Shown: one piece after another, positions 33,317-43,899 of the stretch
Layout: each line of letters opens with the position of its first letter
Numbering within the stretch: the first letter of the stretch is position 1
Origin: Streptacidiphilus sp. PB12-B1b
GTDB taxonomy: Bacteria > Actinomycetota > Actinomycetes > Streptomycetales > Streptomycetaceae
Direction: 5' to 3'
DNA length: 64,000 bases
Assembly (NCBI RefSeq): GCF_014084125.1
Contig: NZ_CP048405.1
Location: 5,394,001-5,458,000, forward strand
Translations under genes and position numbers: made by a program
The notes under the pieces: generated by a model
What the model saw: the letters and a program-made list of their open reading frames with translations, nothing else
Database searches by the model: none
Told to the model about the DNA's origin: nothing

Positions 33317-34693
33317 CTACGCCAATGCCTGCCGATAGTCCGAAAGAATCGAGGATGCCTCGCGCATCAGCGCCAACGCCATCCGGTCCGGATGCCGATT
33401 TCTCCAGCTCTCCCACGGAGCGCCCCGGGCCCATTGATTGAAAGCCCCCAGGGCGGGCCCGGTGTGAATCTGGACATTGGCCCGATCGTACTCGCTGTCC
33501 ACGAACGACAGTCGACTGCTGTAGCCGTAGTACCAGCGGAAGATCAGCGCCATCCGCCGCTTCGGGCTGCGCTCGGCCCGCTCGATCTCCGACTCCCGGC
33601 CCGTCTTCCGCAGATGCTCGCAGGTTTCCCGCCAGACCTCGTCGACACTCTTCTTGAAGTAGGCGTCCTGGATCTGCCGGCGAATCCCCTGCGGGATCTC
33701 CTCCCACGAGTCGTAGCTCTGGTACAGCGCATGGAGCCGGTTCGCCCGGGCGGGAAACAGCCCGCCCTTCTTCAGCACCTGGACCTGGGCGCCGATCTCG
33801 AACATGTCGCCCGCCGGACAGTAGTCGGTGTCCTGGACGTCGATGGTCTGCAGCCGGTCCTTCACCACGTCACTGATGCCGGCCTCGACCGTGCACTGGT
33901 TGATGGAACCGGTCATGACGTAGTCGGCTCCCAGGGCGAAGGCGGCGGCGACGGCGTGCGGCGTCCCGATCCCCCCGGCCAGCCCCAGCCGGATCTTCTC
34001 GCCGTAGCCGAACTCCCGCGTCGTGTGCAGACGCAGGCTCTGCATCGACGGCAGCAGCACGGTGGACACGCCCCGGTCGGTGTGGCCCCCCGAGTCCGCT
34101 TCGACGGTGAGGTCCTGCGCCACCGGCACGCCCCGGGCCAGTGCGGCCTGCTCGCGGGTGACCCGGCCCTCGGCCACCAGCTGCGCGACGATGTCCTGCG
34201 GCGCGGGCTGCATGAACTCGCGGGCCACCTCGGGCCGCGAGACCTTGGCGACGATCCGCGTGTCCCGGGCGACCCCGCCTCCCGGCCGGGCCCGCAGGCC
34301 CGACAGATGGAACTGGACCAGGGCCGGGGTGACCTTGATGAAGGCCGATGCCTCGATGACGCGCACACCGTGAGCGAGCAGCATGTCGACGTTGGCCGTC
34401 TCCCGTGCCGGGTACTGGAGGTCGCACAGGAGATTGACGCCGAAGGGCTGGTGCGGCGCCAGCTGCCGCCGGATATGGGCGATATCGTCCGTCACCCGCT
34501 CGGGGCTCAGGCCGGCGGCGCCCAGGAAGCCCATGAAGCCGGCCCGCCCCATGGCGACCACCAACTCCTTCGAGGCGATACCGCGGTACATCGACCCCGA
34601 CAGATAGGCGTAGTCGACGCCGAAGTCCCTGCGGAAGGACGCGCAGCCGAGCCGCCCTGCCCTGTCCTCCCCGCGTTCTCCTCCCGCGTTCAC
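33317..34693 (-). CDS. Trans-acting enoyl reductase, PfaD family
   Basis: A 458-residue FMN-dependent trans-ER. The N-terminal YAYLSGSMYRGIASKELVVA and AGFMGFLGAAGLSPE, the central LTVEADSGGHTDRG, and GLAGGIGTPHAVAAAFALGA (FMN-phosphate site) are diagnostic of PfaD/PksE-ER proteins. These reduce enoyl intermediates of modules that lack an ER. The GTG start at 34693 overlaps the stop of the terminal PKS gene by four bases. Here it is separate from the AT, whereas in several clusters the two are fused. Which module it serves cannot be told. Confidence 0.92.
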   Translation of the reverse strand: MNAGGERGEDRAGRLGCASFRRDFGVDYAYLSGSMYRGIASKELVVAMGRAGFMGFLGAAGLSPERVTDDIAHIRRQLAPHQPFGVNLLCDLQYPARETANVDMLLAHGVRVIEASAFIKVTPALVQFHLSGLRARPGGGVARDTRIVAKVSRPEVAREFMQPAPQDIVAQLVAEGRVTREQAALARGVPVAQDLTVEADSGGHTDRGVSTVLLPSMQSLRLHTTREFGYGEKIRLGLAGGIGTPHAVAAAFALGADYVMTGSINQCTVEAGISDVVKDRLQTIDVQDTDYCPAGDMFEIGAQVQVLKKGGLFPARANRLHALYQSYDSWEEIPQGIRRQIQDAYFKKSVDEVWRETCEHLRKTGRESEIERAERSPKRRMALIFRWYYGYSSRLSFVDSEYDRANVQIHTGPALGAFNQWARGAPWESWRNRHPDRMALALMREASSILSDYRQALA

Positions 34694-37600
34694 TTCCGGT
34701 CCTGCACCTTCTGGTGGCGGGTGACCCAGGCCTTCGCCACCGGGAGCCGCTTGTCCCGCCTGCCTGAGTAGAGCAGCTTGCAGAAGGACCGCACGGTGGT
34801 GAGCGCCGCTGGGTCGCCGAGCATCACGAAGTGGTTCGCCGAGTCCACGTCGACCTGGTGGAAGTTCGGCAGCTGCCGCTGCCACTCGGTCCAGTACACG
34901 GCGTGGTCCAGGACCGCGCCGTCCTCCTGCGTCGAGAACAGGGGCTCCAGTTCGCCGTAGAACAGGCCGCTCCGGTTGCGGAAGTAGAAGCAGGTGACCG
35001 ACTCCGGCCGGGGAAGCGGCGCGATGTCGTAGTCCAGTAGTCCGTAGGCTTCCTGGACCCGCAGATTGCGCAGCACCCGGGTGCGCAGCAGCCGGGTGTC
35101 CCCTTTCAGGCCGCGCTTTCGCGCCAGCGTGAGCATCTGGTCGAGGAGGTCGTCCTCGTCCTGGTCCCAGTCGACTTCGCGGCTGGGCACCAGCGTGGCG
35201 GCGAAATCCTTCGGAGCCGGCTTGGACGCGGCGAACAATAGGGCGTTGACCTGCTGCAACAACATGTCGGTGCGCGACATGGTGACATCCCCCACGCTGT
35301 CGTCGTAGGTGTCCACCATGACGATGCTCTCGACCGTCTCGCCCAGCTCCTGGAGCCGCCGCGTCACCTCGTAGGCCAGCAGGCCGCCGAACGAATAGCC
35401 GCCCAGGTCGTAGGGCCCCTCGGGCTGGACCGTGCGGATGATCTGCGCATAGTGCACCGCCAGAGCCGAGATCCCGTGCAACGGTTCGCTGTTGGTCATC
35501 CAGCCGCGGGCCTGGATTCCGTAGAACGGACGCTCGATGCTGTCGGTGATCGGGGCGTAGACCTCCACCCCGCCGAGCCCGCCGTGGAACCAGAAGACCG
35601 GTCGGCCCTCGCGTACGGCATTGAGGTGGACGACCTCCGGGATGCGCACCGGGGCGGCGGGCACCGGCCCGGCGCCGGCGGATGCGACAAGCTCGGACCC
35701 GAAGCGCCGCACCAGGTCCCGGGTCGACCGGCACTCGCTCAGCGCGGCGAGATCGGCCGTGGGGTCGATCTCGGCCTGCAGCACCTGCAGCAGCTGCGTG
35801 GCGTGGATCGAGCTGAAGCCGAAGTCCTCCAGCGGCGTCGCGGGGTCGAGTTCCTCCGTCCGCACCCCCAGCAACTCGGCGACGACGACCGTGATCCGGT
35901 CCGCTGCTCCGGCGACAGGAGCAGCAGCCGGAGCAGCAGCCGCCGGAGCAGCGATCGCGGTCGTGGCATCCCCTCCCGGGGGCAGGGGCACCCAGTACCG
36001 CTTCCGGTCGAAGGGGTAAGCCGGCAGCGACCGGAGCATCCGCGGGGTCCGGTCGCCGCGCGGCACCGACCCCCAGGGGACGTTCCCGCCCCGCGCCCAC
36101 AACAGTGCCAGCTTCTCAAGGTGGTTCTCGGCCAGCAGCTCGCGGACCAGCGCGTCCCCGGCCCGTCCGGTCAGCAGCAGGTCGAGATCCGAGTCGTCCC
36201 GCCCGGCGTTGCCGGTGAACAGCGGCACGGGGGCGGTCTCCTCGGAACCGTCGAGGTAGTGGGCGAGGCCCGCGACGAGTTCCTTGGGGTTCCCCGCCAC
36301 CAGCGCCAGCCGGGAGTCCATCGCCTCGCGCCCGCGCTGCAGCGTGTGGGCGAGGTCTGCCAGGGACAGATCCGCCTGCGCGAGCACGAACTCCGTCAGC
36401 CCGCTCGCTAACGCTTTCAGCCGGTCCTCGGTGCGGGCGGAGAGGACCACGATCTGCGGCGTGTTCTGCGGCATCCGTTCGGCGGCCTCGGCCACCGGCT
36501 CCCCCACGTACTCCTCCACCACCAGATGGGCGTTGGAACCGCCCGCTCCGAAGGAGTTGATGGTCGCCCGTAGCGGGTACTCCCGCTCCTGGCCGTCGAG
36601 GTTCACGACGGGCCGTCGCCACGGCTCCGCCTCCTGCGGCAGATAGAACGCGGTGCCTGCGAGCTCCACTCCCGGGTTGAGCCGCCCGCGCCCGACGAAC
36701 GGGACGAGTCGGCGGTGCCCGAGCTGCAGGACGACCTTGGTCAGCTGGGCTATGCCCGAGGCCGCCTCAAGGTTGCCCAGCGTGGACTTGACCGTGCCGA
36801 CGGCACAGAACTGCTCGTCCCGGGTGTGCTCGCCGAAGGAGTCGCGCAGCGCCGCGAACTCGATGGCGTCGCCCATCTGGGAACCGTTGGCCGACACCTC
36901 GGCGTAGCTGATCGTGCGCGGGTGGACGCCCGCTCGCTCCAGGTTCTCCTCGATCAGCCGCTCCTGCCGCTCCGGGCTGGGCACCATGGGGCCGCTGGTG
37001 CGGCCCTTGTGGTTGGTCGCGCTCGACCGGATCACGGCGAGGATCTCGTCCCCGTCGTCGACGGCCTTGGACAGCGGTTTCAGCAGCACCGCGCCGACGC
37101 CCTCCGCGGGGATGAAGCCGTCCCCGTCGAGGAGGGCCCTGCTGTCGGAGTCGCTGCCGGTCAGGCCGGTCAGGCTCAGCCCCAGGTACTTCTTGGGGTG
37201 CAGGGAGAGGTTGACGCCACCGGCGATCATCATGTCGCAGCCGCCCCGGCGCAGTTCCTCGCACGCCATGTGGACAGCGACCAGCGACGAGGAACAGGTG
37301 GTGTCGATCGCAAGGCTCGGCCCCTGCAGGTCGAAGAAGTGCGACACCCGGTTGGCGATGGCGCTGTAGCTCAGCACCGAGGTGATGGACTCGTGCACGA
37401 TGTCGGACGCCAGCAGCTGGTACTGCTGGTACATCGCGCCGACGTAGACGCCGACCCGGCTCCCGTGCACGTCGCGCAGCCGGTCCCGGGGGTAGCCGGA
37501 GCTCTCCAGCAGGGTCCAGACGCACTCCAGGAACAGGCGCGTCTGCGGATCCATGATCGCGGCCTCGCGCGGTGAGACGTTGAAGAACAGTGCGTCGAAA

Positions 37601-40600
37601 TCGGCTACCCCGTCGAGGAATCCGCCCCACTTGGTGGGGGTGCTTCCGGGCCGGTTCCGGTCGGGGTCGTAGTAGCGGCTGTGCTCCCAGCGGTCCCGGG
37701 GCACCTCCGTCACGCAGTCCGTTCCGGCGACCAGGTTCTCCCAGAACCCGTCCAGGTCCTTCGCGCCGGGATAGCGGCCGGCGAGTCCGATCACGGCGAT
37801 CGCACCCTCGCGGCTCGTGGGCCGCACCGGCCCGGCCGGTGTCGGTGCCCCGGCCGGCACCCCGGTCGGTGCCGCCGGCCGTGTGTCGGCGGCCCTGGCG
37901 GTGACCCGGTCTTCGGCCTCGGGTACGGCCGACCGTTCGGGCTCGCCGTGGATGCCGACGACTGCCCGTACCGCGTCCGGGTGGGCGCGGAGGAAGTAGC
38001 CGCTCAGCTCGTCGAGGTTCCGGTACTCGAAGAACAGCGTCTTCGACAGCGAGCCGAAATCAGCCTCCAGCCGGTTGGTGACCGAGAGCGCCAGCACCGA
38101 GTCGATGCCGAACCGCTCGAAGGGTGCCGCCGGGTCGATCCGGTGGCCGGGCACCTGGATCACCTCGCTCAACGTCCTCCGGAGGTGCGCGACCAAGGCG
38201 GCGGACGCCGCGTCGGCCTCGACTCCCTTCGCCGGCCTGGGCGCCTCCGGCGCCGCGGGCCCGCCCAGCACGGTGCGCCTGATCCGGTCGGCGTCGCCCG
38301 CCACGACCAGGACCTGGCTGAGCGGCGCCTCCAGCGCGGCGTACAGCGCCCCCATGCCCGCGGTGGTCGGCATGGGTGCCATGCCCAGCCGCTCGTTCAT
38401 CATCGCCTGGGTACCGGGGTCCATCCGCATCCCGCCCTCGGCCCACAGCGGCCAGTCGACCGAGACGGAGGCTCCGGAGCGCTCGCCGCGGGCGACCAGC
38501 TGCCGCCGGTGGTGGGTGTAGGCGTCCAGGAACGCGTTGGCCGCCGCATAGTCGCTCTGCCCGGCGTTGCCGAACACCCCTGCCGCGCCGGAGAACGACA
38601 CCATGAAGTCCAGCGGCAGGTCTTTGCCCGCCTCGTCGAGGTTCACCAGCCCGGCGACCTTGGGTGCGAGAACCGCGCGGCACTCCTCGGCGGTCTTGCC
38701 CCGCACGAGGCCGTCGCACAGCACCCCGGCCGCGTGGACGATGCCGTGCAGGGTGCCGTGCTCCCGCACGATGCCGTCCACCAGGGAGCGCACCGCGTCG
38801 GCCCGGGCGACGTCGACCTGTGCGTAGCGGACGTCGGCTCCCCGGCTGCGCAGCGCGTCGAGGACGGACTCCTGTTCGGGTCCGAGTGGCGAGCGGCCCG
38901 CCAGGACGAGCTTGACGTCGCGGACCCCGGCGGCCATGTCCTGTGCGACGAGTGTGCCGATGCCGCCCAGCCCGCCCGTGACGAGATAGACCCCGCCACT
39001 GCGCCAGGGCACTCGGACTTCCGCGGGCGTGTCGGCCTCGCGCCAGGCCAGGGCCTCGACGCGGTCGCCCCGGAACCGCAGGCAGGACTCGTGGGGGTAC
39101 CGGCGGCCGGCGACGAGCCGGGACATCAGCTGCTCGGCGGTCTCGGCAGGGTCGACGAGCAGGACCTGCGGCAGCAGCCCGGGCGCCTCCGCCTGCGCCG
39201 ACTTCAGCAGCCCGAGCAGGCCGCGGGTGGTGCCGAGCCCGGTCCGGTCGGGGACCACGAGCTGCACGCAGACACCGTGCCGCACGCCGTCGGCCAGCAG
39301 ACGCCGCAGGTGGTCGAGCGCCTGGACGGTGTACTCGGTGAACCGTTCCGCGATCCCGGGTGCGACGGAGGTCAGTTCCAGCAGCCGCGCCGCCGGGTCC
39401 TGCCGGGCGAGGATCTCGCCGAGGGCGGGCTGGTCGGGCAGCAGCACGACGGGTTCCGGCGGCCCGGTGTCCGGGCAGCCGGGGACGGCCTCCCGCCACA
39501 CCGGCAGGAAGCTGACGCAGGACACCGCGTCCTGCCCGGTCCCGCCGACCTCACCAGCCAGGACGCGGTAGGACATGCCGCGGATCCGGACGCACACCCG
39601 TCCCCGGTCGTCGCAGAGGTCGATGTCGAGTTTGAAGACCGCACCGTCCGCCCGGGAGCCCGCGCTGGAGCGGATCCAGGCCCACATCGCCTCCGGGCAG
39701 GTGCCGAGTACGTCGAGCTCGTCCAGGGCGAACGGCAGGGAGGGCTTCATTCCGGTCACATCGAGTGCGGCGGCCGTTCCGGACGCGAGACCGATACCGA
39801 GTGACGCCTGCAGGGTCGCGTCGAGCAGGCTCGGGTGCAGGACGAACGCGTCGCGCGCGGCGCGCACCGAGTCCGGCAGTACCAGCCGGGCCAGGACCTG
39901 GCCGCGGCCGACGTGCAACCGCTCCAGGCCGCGGTGCGAGGGGCCGTAGTCGAAGCCGATCGCCTCGTACGCCCGGTACAGCTGGGCCGCGGTCAGCTCC
40001 CCCTGGTCGCACGCGGTCCGGAGGGCCGACACGTCGAGCAGCTCCGGCTCCGCTGTCCGCCGCACCACCTGGCCCTGGCTGTGAACCACCGGGTCGGCGC
40101 CGGGCTCCGCGCCGGCCATGCCGGTGATCTCGTAGTGGGCCTCGTCGGGGCCCCCGGGCGCGAGGGATGTGACGAGGGTGACGGGCTCGGCGTCCACGAC
40201 CACCGGCCGCGCCCACACGACGTTGCGCAGGGCGATGCCGTCGCCGCCGCCACCGTGCTCGAACGCCCCCAGGGTCAGGGCGGCGGCGGCCCGTGCCATC
40301 TCCAGGCAGGCGACGCCGGGCAGTACTTTCCGGCCCTTGACCACGTGGTCGGTGAGGAAGTGCTCCTCACCGGTGAACCGGGTGCGGTAACGCCGAGCGC
40401 CGAAGTCCGAGACGTCCTCGTGCAGCAGCGGGTGCGGCTCGGCCGTGCCGGGGCGGGCCGGAGCGAGCGCCCGCTGTTCGGGCACCCAGTACCGATCGCG
40501 GGCGAACGGGTACGTCGGCAGCGGGACGCGGGTGGGGCGGTCCGCGGCGAACAGGGCGGCGTGGTCCAGGCCGTAGCCCTGGACGTGGAGCTCCGCGACG

Positions 40601-43600
40601 GTCCACAGCAGTTCGGCGCGGGATTCCGGGTCGGTGGCGGCCTGCCGGACGCAATCGTTGCCGAGGTTCCGCAGTGCGGCACGCTCGTCGAGCCCCTGAG
40701 CGGGGACCTCGCCGGCGCACACCCGGGGGTTCTGCCCCCGGTCGAGCCAGCTGCGCAGGCTCTGGACCAGTTCCCCGCGGTCGCGGACGACCCAGGCCAA
40801 CCGGTGCGCGAGGTGCCTGCGGCCGAGGAGCAGGGTGAAGGCGATGTCGCCCGCGTCCAGCTCGGGCCGCTGCTCGCAGTGCTCGAGCAGGCGCTCGGCC
40901 TGCTCGACGAGTTGCCCGGCGGTGGCCGCGGACAGGGTGACCAGGTGGGCGGTGGGTGCGGTGGAGCGGCGGACCGCGCCCGGAGCCTCCTCGAACACGA
41001 TGTGGGCATTGGTCCCGCTGACTCCGAAGGAGCTGACCGCGGCACGTCGTGTGCCGTCGTTCCCGGCAGTCCAGGGGCGGTTCACCGTGTTCACGTAGAA
41101 GGGGCTGTCGGACATGTCGATGTGCGCGTTCGCCCGCTCGAAGTGGATCGAGGGGGGATGCTCCGGTGCTCGAGCGAGAGCAGGACCTTGACGGCTCCGG
41201 CGACGCCGGCGGCGGTGACGGTGTGGCCGAGGTTGGACTTGACCGAGCCCAGGGCGCAGTAGTCCCGACGGTCCGTGTACCGGCGGAAGGACCGTTTCAG
41301 CGCCTGGTATTCGATCGGGTCACCGAGCTTGGTGCCCGTGCCGTGCGCCTCCACCATCTGGATGTCGTCGGGGCGGATCCCGAAGGCGTCGTAGACCGAG
41401 GTCTCCAGCCGCTCCTGGGACGCGGCGCTCGGCGCGGTGATCCCGTTCGACGCGCCGTCCTGGTTGATTCCGGAGCCGCTGATGACGCCGCGGATGTGGT
41501 CGCCGTCGGCGAGCGCGTCGCTGAGCCGCTTGAGGACGAGGACTCCGACGCCCTCGCCGGGCACGAAGCCGTCGGCCCGGTCGTCGAAGGTGTGGCAGCG
41601 GCCGCTCGGGGAGAGCATGCCCGCGCGGCCCGCCAGCAGGTAGAACTGAGGCGTGCACTGGACGGAGACGCCGCCCGCCAGGGCCATCTCGGTCTCACCG
41701 CCCCACAGCCCCTGGCAGGCGAGGTGGATGGCGACGAGCGAACTGGAGCAGGCCGTGTCGACCGCGATCGCCGGGCCCTGAAGGTCGAGGTGATACGAGA
41801 TGCGCGCCGGCATCGCCGACAGCGCGTTGCCCCACATGGACTGCGGAGGCGCCTCGGCGCCGAACAGCTGCGCGTATCCGCTCTCCTGGCAGCCGACGTA
41901 CACGCCGACGCGCCGCCCCCGGGTGTCGGAGCCCGCGTGGCCGGCGTCTTCCAGCGCCTTCCACGACTCCTCAAGGAAGAGCCGCTGCTGCGGGTCCATG
42001 TAGACGGCCTCGACGCCCGAGATGTTGAAGAAGGACGGGTCGAAGCGGTCGATTCCGTCGATGAAACTGCCGCGTTCGCAGCTCTGAGCATCGGCCGGGC
42101 GGTAGCGCGACAGGTCCCAGCGGGTGACCTGCTCGGTGAGGTCGTGGCCCTGCGCGAGGTGGTCCCAGAGCTGCTGGACGTCTGCCGAGCCGCCGAACCT
42201 GCCGCTCATGCCCACGACGGCGATGGGTTCCCTGGACGGAGCGGCTGCGACGGTCCGCCCGACGTCAAGCCCGGTGGTCCGGCGGGACGCGACCGGAGGC
42301 GACGCTTGCTCCTCGGGAGCGCCCGGCCGCCCGGCGGGCAGCGGGGCGGCCGCCCCGCTCCGGAGGGCGTGGTCGTGGTCGTCGACGATGTGCCGCGTCA
42401 GCCTGCTGACGGAGCCGTGGTCGAAGAGGTCGGTGGTGGAGAGGTCGGTGCCGAGCGCGCGGTTGATCTCCTGGATCAGCCGCACCCCGATGATCGAATC
42501 GACGCCGAAGTCCATGAAGGCGTCGTCCGCGGCGATCTGCGTCTGGTCGATCTTCAAGGACAGTCTCAGCTGCTCGAACACCGTCTCCTTGACGTGCTGT
42601 TCCAGCATCTCGCCGGAGGCCGCAGCCGCCGGGGGCGCCGGGGCCTCCCACCGGCCGGGGGCGTCGACGACCGCTGCCGCCGCCGGGGCTGCGGCCTCCT
42701 GAGCCTCCTGGACCTCCTGGACCTCCTGCCGGACGAGGCCGTCGCTGTCTGCGGCGATCACCTGGTAGCCCAGCCCGTGCAGCCGCCGCGCCGGGAAGGA
42801 CACGGAGCCGAATCCCTCGTCCTCGAGCGCCTCCTCCCAGGACTCCGGGGAGAGGCCGGGACCGCCCGGCATGCGCAGCTCGTCGTCCTCGTACAGCCAC
42901 CACCCTTCGAGGAGGCCGAACGTCAGATGTGTGAAGAGCGAGTGGATGGACAGCTCATTGGCGAGCAGGACACCGTGCTGCTTGAGCGCGCTCTTGGCGT
43001 TGCGCAGTGTCCGGCGGATGTCCCTCGTGGCGTGCAGCACGTTGGTGGCCAGGACGAGGTCATAGGAACCGGGTGCTATGCCCTGCGCCGCCGGCGGCGC
43101 CTCGACGTTGAACAACCGGTAGTCCAGATAGGGGTAGCGCGGCCCGTACTCCTGCTCCGCGTACATCAGGAAGGACTTCGACAGATCGGTGTAGGAGTAC
43201 GTCTCGACGTGCGCCGCGAAGGGCTCCAGCCTGTCGAGGACGGTGACGCTCCCACCGCCGGTGCCCGCGCCGATCTCCAGGATGCGGACGCGGGCGGCCG
43301 GGTCGGCGCGCACGATCTCCCGCACCACGGCGGCCGCGGCGTCCGCCAGGATCCCGTTGAAACAGTCGGAGACGGGGTTGTCCCGGTAGATGCGCTCGAC
43401 CAGCTCCATCGACGAGTTCGGGAACATGACATCGGTGGCGAGCAGTTCGCCGCGCAGGATGCCCGGCAGCGCCCGCAGTGTGGCGTCGAGCAGCGTGAAC
43501 TGCGCTCGCAGAGCGGCATCGCCCTGCAGACCGGCGCCGTGGTCCTCCCATTCCGACCACGCGGCTGAGCTGTTCACCGGCACCGCCGGGGTCGGCCGTG

Positions 43601-43898
43601 AGGGGGAGCCCTGCAGGAGTCCGCGAACGCGCAGCCGTCGCACGGATTCGTCCAGCCAGCGCCGCAGTCCGGATCCGGGGAGCAGGGCGGGAGCCGCAGC
43701 GGACAACTGCCCGGCGCCCTCCAGCTGAACCAGCAGCAGACGGCTCAGCAGGTCCTCGTCCAGGCCCGCGGCGGCACCGACCGACGCGCCCGCCGCCGGG
43801 CCCGTCGTTCCGTCCGGTTCCCGACACAGGTGGCGCAGGGGGACCCGGATGCCTCCGGGCATCATCGTGATGGCTTCGCGCCGAATGTCGTTCAGCAT
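34690..43898 (-). CDS. Trans-AT PKS, terminal protein: MT-ACP-KS-DH-KR-ACP-KS0-ACP-TE (frameshifted as written)
   Basis: The frame from ATG 43898 shifts at 41152-41157; adding one base gives 9210 bases, 3069 residues. Order: C-methyltransferase (LEIGAGTGGGSVTVLDRL); ACP (S468); KS (VDTACSSSLVA, C717); DH with HVVKGRKVLP and DATLQ, so intact; KR with SDYAAANAF; ACP (GIDSVLAL); KS0; ACP (GFSSIHA); type I thioesterase (GGYSFGGLLAYE, His in ANHFVMLG). There are no AT domains. The KS0 keeps TCSSS but reads SANGS for HGTGT and LGNLEA for GHLEA, so both catalytic His are lost and it should only pass on the chain. The first ACP has Leu, not Trp, at Ser+6, so it is not a beta-branch carrier. The MT-ACP completes a module begun by the previous protein. 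The thioesterase releases the product. Confidence 0.88.
41152..41157 (-). other. Frameshift site in a C6 run inside a KS domain
   Basis: On the coding strand the KS reads SLEHRSIPP and then leaves frame; the expected continuation SIHFERANAHIDMSDSPFYV is present in the neighbouring frame immediately after a run of six C (six G on the plus strand). Seven C would restore one 3069-residue protein. The break is either a homopolymer sequencing error or a real one-base deletion. Confidence 0.85.
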
Positions 43899-43899
43899 G

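Noticed and set aside
41150-41160. Programmed ribosomal frameshifting at the C6 run
   Set aside because: There is no slippery heptamer of known type or clear stimulatory structure, and PKS genes are not known to use it. An error or a mutation is simpler.
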